Assembly: GCF_035830635.1 (NCBI RefSeq) | Contig: NZ_JAYMFI010000007.1 | Location: forward strand, 62,001 to 126,000 | Direction of reading: 5' to 3' | Source: Adlercreutzia shanghongiae | GTDB lineage: Bacteria > Actinomycetota > Coriobacteriia > Coriobacteriales > Eggerthellaceae | DNA length: 64,000 nt | In this document: piece by piece, positions 43,552 through 51,137 of the stretch | Position numbering within the stretch: position 1 is the first letter of the stretch | Layout: every line of letters starts with the position of its first letter | Translations under genes and position numbers: made by a program | The notes under the pieces: model-generated | Database searches by the model: none | What the model saw: the letters and a program-made list of their open reading frames with translations, nothing else | What the model was told of the DNA's origin: nothing

Positions 43552-44319
43552 GTGGCCCAGCCTACCTACGCTCTGAAGGCCCTGGTGCTGCGGCGCACGA
43601 AGCTGGGGGAGAGCGACCTTATCCTCACGCTGCTTGCCGAGGACGGCAGCCAGCAGCGAGCCGTGGCCAAGGGGGCCCGCAAGCCCAAGAGCAGCTTCGC
43701 GGCCCGCACCGAGCTCTTTTGCGTCGTGGACTGCCTTCTCGCAAAAGGGCGCAGCCTCGATATCCTGAAGGAGGCGCGCCTTATAGCGGCCCACGACCAC
43801 CTGCGCACGGGACTCGAGGCCTCGGCGGCTTCGTCGCCTGTGCTCGAGCTGCTCGGGCGGATGAGTCAGCGCGATCTGGCCAATCCTCGCTTGTTCCAGT
43901 CGGCCTGCCGGGCGCTGGATGCCATGGACGATTCCGATGACGCCCATCGTCTGGCACTCTGCGCCGCCGAGCTTTTGAAGATTCTCGCGTTCTCGGGCCT
44001 GCGCCCGAGCCTTGACGTCTGCGTGGGCTGCGGAGAGGCCGTCGAGCTTGCGAATGGAACCGTGGCGCCCTTCTCGGCCATCGACGGGGGCGTTGTCTGC
44101 GCGAAATGCCGCGCGCACTTCGAGACCGTTGCGGAGGATGCCGCCACGCTGCGTTGGGCCCAGTACTTTCTGACCAGCACCTTCGACGCCATCGCGGCGG
44201 GCCCGGCGGACGCCTCGGCGAGCTTTGCCGTGCTCCATCTGGTGCAGGGGCTTGTGCGCGCCCATGTGGGCAGCCCCTTGAAGTCGTTGGAGTTCCTCTT
44301 CACCAGCGGGCTGTTCTAG
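43552..44319 (+). CDS. recO: DNA repair protein RecO
   Basis: Loads RecA onto SSB-coated DNA with RecR. The 255-residue protein has an N-terminal OB fold (ALKALVLRRTKLGESDLILTLL, GARKPKSSFAA), and a zinc site C157, C160, C183, C186. A GTG start at 43552 lies 12 bases after the PASTA gene. It ends the transcript. Confidence 0.93.
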   Translation: MAQPTYALKALVLRRTKLGESDLILTLLAEDGSQQRAVAKGARKPKSSFAARTELFCVVDCLLAKGRSLDILKEARLIAAHDHLRTGLEASAASSPVLELLGRMSQRDLANPRLFQSACRALDAMDDSDDAHRLALCAAELLKILAFSGLRPSLDVCVGCGEAVELANGTVAPFSAIDGGVVCAKCRAHFETVAEDAATLRWAQYFLTSTFDAIAAGPADASASFAVLHLVQGLVRAHVGSPLKSLEFLFTSGLF

Positions 44320-44393
44320 GCCCCGTTCGTGCAGAAACCGTGACGCTCGCCAAAACTTTGGATGCGTTTCGCGAAAGGTGCCCTATACTGGGC

Positions 44394-44399
44394 CAGCTG
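44394..44399 (+). promoter_or_regulatory. Possible -10 box of the rpsO transcript
   Basis: TATACT stands 134 bases before the rpsO start; no strong -35 is visible. It would give a leader of about 127 bases with several hairpins. Confidence 0.4.
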
Positions 44400-44477
44400 C
44401 CAAAACGGCGGCGCAATTCGCCTTTGGTTCCCACGGACCACTTCCATGGCTACTCAAGGCGGATGGAAACGGAAAAG

Positions 44478-44532
44478 CCGCGTCCTGCGGCACGAGCGGG
44501 GGAGAGCCCCCGGGAAGAAAGGTGGATCACCT
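44478..44532 (+). promoter_or_regulatory. Folded rpsO leader with hairpin across the ribosome-binding site
   Basis: Three hairpins in a row: CCGC/GCGG (44478-44490), GGGGG-AGAG-CCCCC (44498-44511) and AGGTG-GAT-CACCT (44520-44532). The last one contains the ribosome-binding AAAGGTG and ends on the base before the ATG. S15 is known to repress its own mRNA in several bacteria, so this may be a regulatory site. Confidence 0.4.
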
Positions 44533-44820
44533 ATGGCCAGCAAGCTCAGCATCTCCAAGGAGCGCACCGCCGAACTCATCAAGGAATTCGGCAAGAACGA
44601 TCAGGACTCCGGCTCCGCCGAGGTTCAGGTCGCCATCCTCTCCGAGCGCATCCGCAACCTCACCGAGCACCTGAAGACGCACAAGAAGGACAACCACACC
44701 CGTCGTGGCCTCATGATGCTCATCGGTAAGCGCCGCGGCATGCTGAAGTACATCAAGGACCGCAACATCGAGGAGTACCGCGAGCTCATCAAGAAGCTCG
44801 GCATCCGCGATAACATCTAG
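44533..44820 (+). CDS. rpsO: Ribosomal protein S15
   Basis: Primary 16S rRNA-binding protein for the central domain. The 95-residue protein differs slightly from the usual 88-89 by a longer N-terminus; GSAEVQVAILSERIRNLTEHLKTHKKDNHTRRGLMMLIGKRR is canonical in content. The ATG at 44533 is chosen; the open frame continues upstream through the leader. pnp follows as in most bacteria, after a hairpin. Confidence 0.96.
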   Translation: MASKLSISKERTAELIKEFGKNDQDSGSAEVQVAILSERIRNLTEHLKTHKKDNHTRRGLMMLIGKRRGMLKYIKDRNIEEYRELIKKLGIRDNI

Positions 44821-44832
44821 TTCGAGCAGATT

Positions 44833-44856
44833 CGGGGCCCTGCGGGGCCCCGTTTG
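44833..44856 (+). terminator. Terminator-like hairpin between rpsO and pnp
   Basis: CGGGGCCC (44833-44840), TGCG, GGGCCCCG (44845-44852), then TTTGCT. The short T run suggests partial termination. Confidence 0.65.
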
Positions 44857-44977
44857 CTATAGAAGGCGGTCGGAAGCGCATGAGGCGCGACCGGTCGCGA
44901 GGGCGGCGAATGTAAGTAGCCGCACCCGAAGAAGTTCCCCGCAATGAGGCGGGGGAGGTGAAGAGAAAGAAATCGCC

Positions 44978-47182
44978 ATGACCAAAATTGTCGAAGAATT
45001 CGAGTTGTACGGCAAGCAGTACCGCCTCGAGACCGGCGAGCTGGCCAAGCAGGCCACCGGCGCGGTGCTCGTGACCTGCGGTGCCACGAGCGTGCTCGTG
45101 ACCGCCGTCGTCTCCAATCAGGAGAAGGACTACGACTTCTTCCCGCTGACCGTCGACTACATCGAGAAGATGTACGCCGTGGGCCGCATCCCCGGCGGCT
45201 ACCTCAAGCGCGAGGCCAAGCCGTCTGACCGCGGCACCCTGGTGGCCCGCATGGTCGACCGTCCCATCCGCCCGGGCTTCCCGGACGGCTACAAGAACGA
45301 GGTGCACATCGTCGCCACCACCTTCGTGGTCGACGGCGAGAACCCGCCCGACACCATCTGCGTGGCCGGCGCCTCCGCTGCCCTGCTCGCCGGCGGTGCC
45401 CCCTTCGACGGCCCGGCCGCCTGCGTGCGCATCGGACGTGACGTTGAGACCGGCGAGTTCATCGTGAACCCCACGGTGAACGAGATGGAGGCCTCCGACC
45501 TGGAGCTGACCATCGCCGGTACCGCCGACTATATCTCCATGGTGGAGGCCGGCGCCGACGAGATCTCCGAGGAGGACATGCTCGCCGCCATGACCTTCGG
45601 CCAGGAGGCCATCGCCGCCTTCTGCGAGAAGCAGGCCGCTTTCCTCGCCAAGGTGAACCCCACGCCCATGACCTACACCATCCACGAGGCCGACCCGTCC
45701 GTGGCCGAGCGCGTCAACGCTCATCTCGACGAGATGTCCGCGGCGCTCAAGGATGCCGACAAGGCCTCCCGCATGCAGAAGGTGGAAGATCTGAAGGCCG
45801 CCGTCATCGAGGGCGACTTCAGCGATGAGGAGCGCGCTGCTTGGGGCAGCGACATCAAGGCCGCTCTCAAGGCCCTGGAGAAGCGCGCCATGCGCGCCAT
45901 GATCATCGAGACCGGCGAGCGCGCCGACGGCCGTACCCCCGAGGAGATTCGCCCGCTCTACATCGTGCCGGGCTACCTGCCCCGCGTCCACGGCTCGGGC
46001 CTGTTCCAGCGCGGCCAGACCCAGGTCATGTCCGTATGCACCTTGGGAATGCTCAACGAGTGGCAGCGCCTCGACACCATCTGGCCCGAAGAGGGCAAGC
46101 GCTACATGCACCAGTACAACTTCCCGCCCTATTCCACCGGCGAGACCGGCCGCATGGGCGCCCCGAAGCGTCGCGAGGTGGGCCATGGCGCCCTGGCCGA
46201 GCGCGCCATCCTGCCGGTGCTGCCCGACACCGACACCTTCCCCTACGCCATCCGCGTGGTCTCCGAGGTGCTCGAGTCCAACGGCTCGTCCTCCATGGCC
46301 TCGGCCTGCGGCAGCTGCCTGGCTCTCATGGACGCCGGCGTGCCGATCTCCGCTCCGGTTTCCGGCGTGGCCATGGGCCTTATCAAGGAGGGCGACGATG
46401 TGGTCATCCTCTCCGACATCCAGGGCATCGAGGACTTCCTCGGCGACATGGACTTCAAGGTGTGCGGCACGCCCAAGGGCATTACGGCCCTGCAGATGGA
46501 CAACAAGGCCCGCGGCCTGTCCGTCGACATCCTGGCCCGCGCTCTCAAGCAGGCCCACGAGGGTCGCGCCCATATCCTCGCTGCCATGCTCGAGACCATC
46601 GACGGCCCCCGCGCCGAGATGAAGGAGACCGCGCCGCGCATCGAGACCATCAAGATCCCCGTGGACAAGATCCGCGACGTCATCGGTTCCGGCGGCAAGG
46701 TCGTCCGCGGCATCCAGGAGGAGACCGGTGCCTCCATCGACATTCAGGAAGACGGCACCATCCACGTGGGCGCTGTGTCCGGTACCGCCATGCAGGCGGC
46801 CAAGGACATGATCTTGGGCATCGTGAAGGAGCCCGAGGTGGGCGAGGTCTTCGAGGGCGAGGTCGTCGGCATCAAGGACTTTGGCGCCTTCGTGAAGCTC
46901 ACTCCCGGCAAGGACGGCCTGCTTCACATCTCGCGCGTGGCCAACGGCCGCGTCGGCAAGGTGGAAGACGTGCTGAACCTGGGCGACATCGTGAAGGTGG
47001 AGGTGCTCGAGGTTGACCCGAAGACGGGCAAGATCTCGCTGGACCGCCTCGACAAGCCCGATGCGCCGGCCGGCTCCGCTCCGGCCCGTCGTGAGGATCG
47101 CGGCGAGCGTCGCGACCGTGGTGGGGACAACCGTCCGGGCCGCGCTGGCCGAACCCCGCGCCGTCGCCACGAGAGCAACTAG
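44978..47182 (+). CDS. pnp: Polyribonucleotide nucleotidyltransferase
   Basis: Phosphorolytic 3'-5' exoribonuclease of RNA turnover. The 734-residue protein has two RNase PH domains (the second with FFRGQ-type LFQRGQTQVM and FPPYSTGETGRMG), a KH domain with IRDVIGSGGKVVRGI (about 563-578), an S1 domain from about 621 (GEVFEGEVVGIKDFGAFVKL) and a basic Arg/Gly tail. A hairpin CCCCGC/GCGGGG (44937-44954) lies next to its GGAGGTGAAG ribosome-binding site, and a perfect palindrome CGCGACCGGTCGCG (44886-44899) precedes it; pnp leaders are autoregulated elsewhere. Confidence 0.97.
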   Translation: MTKIVEEFELYGKQYRLETGELAKQATGAVLVTCGATSVLVTAVVSNQEKDYDFFPLTVDYIEKMYAVGRIPGGYLKREAKPSDRGTLVARMVDRPIRPGFPDGYKNEVHIVATTFVVDGENPPDTICVAGASAALLAGGAPFDGPAACVRIGRDVETGEFIVNPTVNEMEASDLELTIAGTADYISMVEAGADEISEEDMLAAMTFGQEAIAAFCEKQAAFLAKVNPTPMTYTIHEADPSVAERVNAHLDEMSAALKDADKASRMQKVEDLKAAVIEGDFSDEERAAWGSDIKAALKALEKRAMRAMIIETGERADGRTPEEIRPLYIVPGYLPRVHGSGLFQRGQTQVMSVCTLGMLNEWQRLDTIWPEEGKRYMHQYNFPPYSTGETGRMGAPKRREVGHGALAERAILPVLPDTDTFPYAIRVVSEVLESNGSSSMASACGSCLALMDAGVPISAPVSGVAMGLIKEGDDVVILSDIQGIEDFLGDMDFKVCGTPKGITALQMDNKARGLSVDILARALKQAHEGRAHILAAMLETIDGPRAEMKETAPRIETIKIPVDKIRDVIGSGGKVVRGIQEETGASIDIQEDGTIHVGAVSGTAMQAAKDMILGIVKEPEVGEVFEGEVVGIKDFGAFVKLTPGKDGLLHISRVANGRVGKVEDVLNLGDIVKVEVLEVDPKTGKISLDRLDKPDAPAGSAPARREDRGERRDRGGDNRPGRAGRTPRRRHESN

Positions 47183-47192
47183 CGCATCTTGG

Positions 47193-47225
47193 AAGAGCCG
47201 CTCTGATTGCGGCTCTTCTTCTTTG
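47193..47225 (+). terminator. Intrinsic terminator after pnp
   Basis: AAGAGCCGC (47193-47201) with GCGGCTCTT (47209-47217), then CTTCTTT. Confidence 0.85.
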
Positions 47226-47351
47226 AGATTCCTGTTGGAAGATGTCGCTGGTCGGAGGCACGGGGTATCTTGATTCGCTCGGTCAGAGCACCCCGCATCT
47301 CCTCTGTACCCTTACTTAGCTGCGCTTTTGGAAACTAAGGAGTAGTTCGAA

Positions 47352-48119
47352 ATGATTAAAGTTGCTGTGGCTGGCTATGCTGGCCGGATGGGATCTGCCG
47401 TTGTCGATGCGGTTTCAGCCGCACCCGATATGGAAGTGGCCTGCGGCATCGATCCGAACGCGAAAGAAGCCCCGTTCCCGGTGTTCGGCACCGTGGCCGA
47501 TGCCCTGGACGCAAGGGAAGTCGACGTGCTCGTTGACTTCACGCAGCCGAACGTTGTTGCGGGCAATCTGTCCGTGGCTCTGCCGCGGGGAGTGGATTGC
47601 GTTGTGGGCACCACGGGGCTTTCGGGGGAGACCTTGGAGGGACTCGCCGCCTCAGCTGCGCCCGGCACGTGCCTGTTCTATGCGCCCAATTTCACGACCG
47701 GCGCGGTGCTCATGATGGAGTTCGCCCGCGCTGCGGCTCCCTATTTCCCCGAAGCCGAGGTCATCGAGCTCCATCATTGCAACAAGAAGGACGCGCCCTC
47801 CGGCACCGCCGTGCGCACGGCCGAGATCATCGCCGAGGCCCGCGCTCCGCGGGTGAGCGAGGCTCCCGGCCGCGAGACGGAGATGCCCGGCGCACAAGGC
47901 GCCCGCGGGGCGCTCGTCGATGGCGTGCCGGTGCACTCCGTGCGCTCCATGGGCTTTGTGGCCAGCCAGGAGGTCATCTTCGGCTCTCTGGGCCAGACGC
48001 TCACGATTCGCCACGACTCGTGGGACCGCACTTCCTACATGCCCGGCGTGCTGCTCGGCATCCGCAGCGTGGGGGAGCGCGACGGGCTCGTCGTCGGTCT
48101 CGAAACCTTCATGGCGTAA
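47352..48119 (+). CDS. dapB: 4-hydroxy-tetrahydrodipicolinate reductase
   Basis: Second enzyme of the lysine/diaminopimelate branch, needed for peptidoglycan. The 255-residue protein has the NAD(P)-binding VAVAGYAGRMG (4-14), VDFTQP, GTTGLS, the catalytic ELHHCNKKDAPSGTA segment and C-terminal GIRSV. TAAGGAG lies before the ATG. It precedes dapA, but a hairpin and a separate promoter-like box lie between. Confidence 0.95.
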   Translation: MIKVAVAGYAGRMGSAVVDAVSAAPDMEVACGIDPNAKEAPFPVFGTVADALDAREVDVLVDFTQPNVVAGNLSVALPRGVDCVVGTTGLSGETLEGLAASAAPGTCLFYAPNFTTGAVLMMEFARAAAPYFPEAEVIELHHCNKKDAPSGTAVRTAEIIAEARAPRVSEAPGRETEMPGAQGARGALVDGVPVHSVRSMGFVASQEVIFGSLGQTLTIRHDSWDRTSYMPGVLLGIRSVGERDGLVVGLETFMA

Positions 48120-48134
48120 AACGCTCTCACTCTT

Positions 48135-48180
48135 GGGGCCCGTTAGGTTGTGCGTTTGGCGAACTTACGGGCCCCTGCGT
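48135..48180 (+). terminator. Terminator-like hairpin after dapB
   Basis: GGGGCCCGT (48135-48143) pairs with ACGGGCCCC (48167-48175) across a 23-base loop; GCGTTTCCTT follows. Confidence 0.6.
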
Positions 48181-48208
48181 TTCCTTAAGCGGCCTTCAAT
48201 GGCATAAT
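48180..48208 (+). promoter_or_regulatory. Possible promoter of dapA
   Basis: TTTCCT (48180-48185) and CATAAT (48203-48208), 17-base spacer, 54 bases before the start codon. Confidence 0.4.
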
Positions 48209-48261
48209 AGAGCGTTGACTGGGCGCAAGCGCCCCCGACGTACGTTTAAGGAGACACTTCC

Positions 48262-49164
48262 ATGGAGTTCAAGCGCGATCCTCGCTTCGGCCGCATGATT
48301 CCGGCCATGGTCACCCCGTTCAACGCCGACCTCGAACTCGATCTTGCCCGGGCCGAAGAGCTGGCCGACCGCCTCGTTGTCGGCGGCAGCGATGCCATCA
48401 TCGTGAACGGCACCACCGGCGAGAGCCCGACGGTCTTCTACCCCCAGAAGCTCGAGCTGTTCCGTGCCGTGGTGCACGCGGTCCGCGGCCGCGTCCCCGT
48501 CATCGCGAACGTGGGCGACAACTGCACCGCCGATACGGTGCATTTTGCCCAGGATGCCGGCAAGCTCGGCGTCAGCGGCTTCATGTGCGTGGTGCCCTAC
48601 TACAACAAGCCTCCCCAGGAGGGCCTGTACCGCCACTTCAAGACCATCGCCGATTCCACGGACATGCCCATCATCCTGTACAACATCCCGGGGCGCTGCT
48701 CTATCAACATGGAGGCCGACACCACGCTGCGCCTGGCCCACGACTGCGACAACATCGTGGCCATCAAGGAGGCCTCGGGCAACATGGAGCAAATCAAGCA
48801 CATCATCGATAACGCGCCCGCGGACTTCGATGTGTACTCCGGCGACGATTCGGCCACCCTCGATATCATGGCCTTGGGCGGCGTCGGTGTCATCTCCACC
48901 ATCGGCAACGTGGCCCCCGACCGCATGAAGGCCATCGTTGACTTGGCCGCACGCGGCGAGTGGGATGAGGCGAAGGCAGCCAACGAGGCCCTGCTACCCC
49001 TTATGACGGGCCTGTTCGAGACTTCGAACCCGATTCTCGTGAAAGAGGCCCTGCGCCTTATCGGCTTCCCCGTGGGCGGCGTGCGCCTGCCTCTAGTAGA
49101 CGCCACGCCCGAACAGTCGGCGCGTCTGGCCTCCATCATGCGCGAGGTGGGCGTACTTGACTAG
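48262..49164 (+). CDS. dapA: 4-hydroxy-tetrahydrodipicolinate synthase
   Basis: Condenses pyruvate with aspartate semialdehyde. A 300-residue TIM barrel with GTTGESPT, the active-site Y140 in LYNIPGR and Schiff-base lysine K169 in IKEASGN. AAGGAGACACTTCC precedes the ATG. dapA next to RNase J and FtsK is the same order as in Bacillus. Confidence 0.96.
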   Translation: MEFKRDPRFGRMIPAMVTPFNADLELDLARAEELADRLVVGGSDAIIVNGTTGESPTVFYPQKLELFRAVVHAVRGRVPVIANVGDNCTADTVHFAQDAGKLGVSGFMCVVPYYNKPPQEGLYRHFKTIADSTDMPIILYNIPGRCSINMEADTTLRLAHDCDNIVAIKEASGNMEQIKHIIDNAPADFDVYSGDDSATLDIMALGGVGVISTIGNVAPDRMKAIVDLAARGEWDEAKAANEALLPLMTGLFETSNPILVKEALRLIGFPVGGVRLPLVDATPEQSARLASIMREVGVLD

Positions 49165-49187
49165 CCTCGGGCGCAAGTGAACGAGCA

Positions 49188-49221
49188 ACGCCGGCCCGTT
49201 AGAGCACGGGTCGGCGTTTTT
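49188..49221 (+). terminator. Intrinsic terminator after dapA
   Basis: ACGCCGGCCCGT (49188-49199) with ACGGGTCGGCGT (49206-49217), one G-T pair, then TTTT. Confidence 0.85.
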
Positions 49222-49252
49222 GCGAATGCATACCTAAGAAAGAGGAACAGAA

Positions 49253-51130
49253 TTGACCAAAGACAACCAAGAAAAGCAGAACGGTCGCGCGGAGAGCGGA
49301 TCGAACAGCAAGGGCCCGCAGAAGAGAGGCGACCGCCGCAAGAACAACACGTCGTTTAAGCGCGTCAATCTCGAGCGCAAGCGCCCGCAGCTCTCCCGTG
49401 GGGAAGAGGCCGCGGCCAAGGAGGCGCCGAATACGGGCAAAAAGCCGCGACGCGGCTCCAAGGCCGGCAAGGACCCCCGCGCCAAGCTGAAGATCATCCC
49501 GCTGGGCGGTCTGGACGCCATCGGCAAGAACATGACGGCCTTCGAGTGCAACGGCGACATGATCTTAGACGATGCTGGCCTCATGTTTCCCGACGACGAC
49601 CATCCGGGCATCGACCTTATCCTGCCCGATTACACCTATGTGCTGGAGAACGCCGATAAGCTGCGCGGCATCGTCATCACCCATGGCCACGAGGACCACA
49701 CCGGCACGCTGCCCTATCTTTTGAAGGACCTCGACCGCACGGTGAACATCTACGCCACCAAGCTCACCTTGGGCCTTATCGAGGGCAAGTTCGCCGAGCA
49801 TCGCGTGAAGAACGCCAAGCTCATCGAGATCAAGCCCGGCGACGAGGTCAAGCTCGGCTGCTTCACCGTGGATTTCTTCGCCGTGAACCACTCCATCCCC
49901 GGCGCTGTGGGCCTATTTCTGCAGAGTCCGGCGGGCAACGTGCTGCACACCGGCGACTTCAAGCTCGATCAGACGCCCATCGACGGCATCACCACCGACT
50001 TCGGGGCGCTCGCGCGCTTCTCGGAGATGGGCATCGACCTTATGATGAGCGACTCCACCAACGCAACGAACCCGAACTTCACGCCTTCCGAGGCCGAGGT
50101 GGGCAAGACGCTCGCGCAGATCATCTCCCAGGCCAAGGGCCGCGTGATCATCGCGAGCTTCGCCAGCCACATTCACCGCATGCAGCAGATTTGCGATGCG
50201 GCGGTGAAAAACGGCCGCAAGGTGGTCGTCACGGGTCGCTCCATGATCCAGAATACCGATATCGCCCGTCGCCTCGGCTACCTGAACATCTCCGACGACA
50301 ACCTCATCGACGCCTACGATCTAAAGGGCATCCCGCCCGAGCAGGTGGTCATCATGTGCACGGGCAGCCAGGGCGAGCCGCTCTCGGCGCTGGCGCGCAT
50401 CGCCAACGGCGAGCACAAGACCATCGAGATCGAGGAGGGCGACACCGTCATCATCTCGGCCACGCCGGTCCCCGGCAATGAGAAGGCCGTCACCCGCGTC
50501 ATCAACCAGCTCGCCAAGATCGGCGCCGACGTCTACGACAAGAGCCGCGCCCGCGTGCATGTGTCGGGGCATGCCGGCGCCGAAGAGCTCAAGATCATGC
50601 TGTCCATTGCCAAGCCGAAGAACTTCATGCCCGTTCACGGCGAGGCCACCCACCTGCGCGCCCATGCTAAGCTCGCCGAGGCCACCGGGGTGGATCCGGA
50701 CAACATCTATGTTTTGGAGAACGGCGACTCGCTGGAGCTCTCCGCTCGCGGCGTGGCCCGCGGTGAGGGCGTGCCCTCGGGCATCGTCTACGTGGACGGC
50801 CTATCGGTGGGCGACACGTCCCAGGACGTGCTCGACGAGCGCAACACCCTCGGCAACCAGGGCTTCGCCTCGGTGGCCGCGGCGGTGAACATGAAGGACC
50901 GCAAGGTGGTGGGCGAGGTGCAGGTCTCCATGCACGGCATCACCGGCGGAGACGACTACTATCTGGCCCACGAGGCCGCGACCACGGTCGGCAACGCCCT
51001 ACGCAAGTGCCTCTCCAAGGACGGCGGCGCGAAAGAGCTGCGCAAGGCCGGCCGCGATGCGTTGCTCTCGCTTTTGTGGGAGCGCACCAAGCAGCGCCCC
51101 ATGGTCGTCGTGAACCTGCTGGAGGTATAG
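49253..51130 (+). CDS. rnj: Ribonuclease J
   Basis: Metallo-beta-lactamase/beta-CASP RNase with endo- and 5'-3' exonuclease activity, central to mRNA turnover. The 625-residue protein carries the metal motif HGHEDH (144-149), the beta-CASP MMSDSTNA and HVSGHA, and a C-terminal domain. The first 75 or so residues are a basic, disordered extension (NGRAESGSNSKGPQKRGDRR) as in other actinobacterial RNase J. TTG start behind AAGAGGAACAG. It ends seven bases before ftsK. Confidence 0.95.
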   Translation: MTKDNQEKQNGRAESGSNSKGPQKRGDRRKNNTSFKRVNLERKRPQLSRGEEAAAKEAPNTGKKPRRGSKAGKDPRAKLKIIPLGGLDAIGKNMTAFECNGDMILDDAGLMFPDDDHPGIDLILPDYTYVLENADKLRGIVITHGHEDHTGTLPYLLKDLDRTVNIYATKLTLGLIEGKFAEHRVKNAKLIEIKPGDEVKLGCFTVDFFAVNHSIPGAVGLFLQSPAGNVLHTGDFKLDQTPIDGITTDFGALARFSEMGIDLMMSDSTNATNPNFTPSEAEVGKTLAQIISQAKGRVIIASFASHIHRMQQICDAAVKNGRKVVVTGRSMIQNTDIARRLGYLNISDDNLIDAYDLKGIPPEQVVIMCTGSQGEPLSALARIANGEHKTIEIEEGDTVIISATPVPGNEKAVTRVINQLAKIGADVYDKSRARVHVSGHAGAEELKIMLSIAKPKNFMPVHGEATHLRAHAKLAEATGVDPDNIYVLENGDSLELSARGVARGEGVPSGIVYVDGLSVGDTSQDVLDERNTLGNQGFASVAAAVNMKDRKVVGEVQVSMHGITGGDDYYLAHEAATTVGNALRKCLSKDGGAKELRKAGRDALLSLLWERTKQRPMVVVNLLEV

Positions 51131-51137
51131 GCGCATC

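Noticed and set aside
44516..44535. AAAGGTGGATCACCT before rpsO as a piece of 16S rRNA 3' end
   Set aside because: The likeness to the conserved GGATCACCT is short; no rRNA sequence flanks it, and the hairpin explains it.
44789..47170. Long reverse-strand frames opposite real genes, for example 793 codons opposite pnp and 719 codons opposite carB (9266-11425)
   Set aside because: They lie in the GC-rich shadow of well-conserved genes, have His/Gly/Ala/Arg-rich products without motifs and no ribosome-binding sites.
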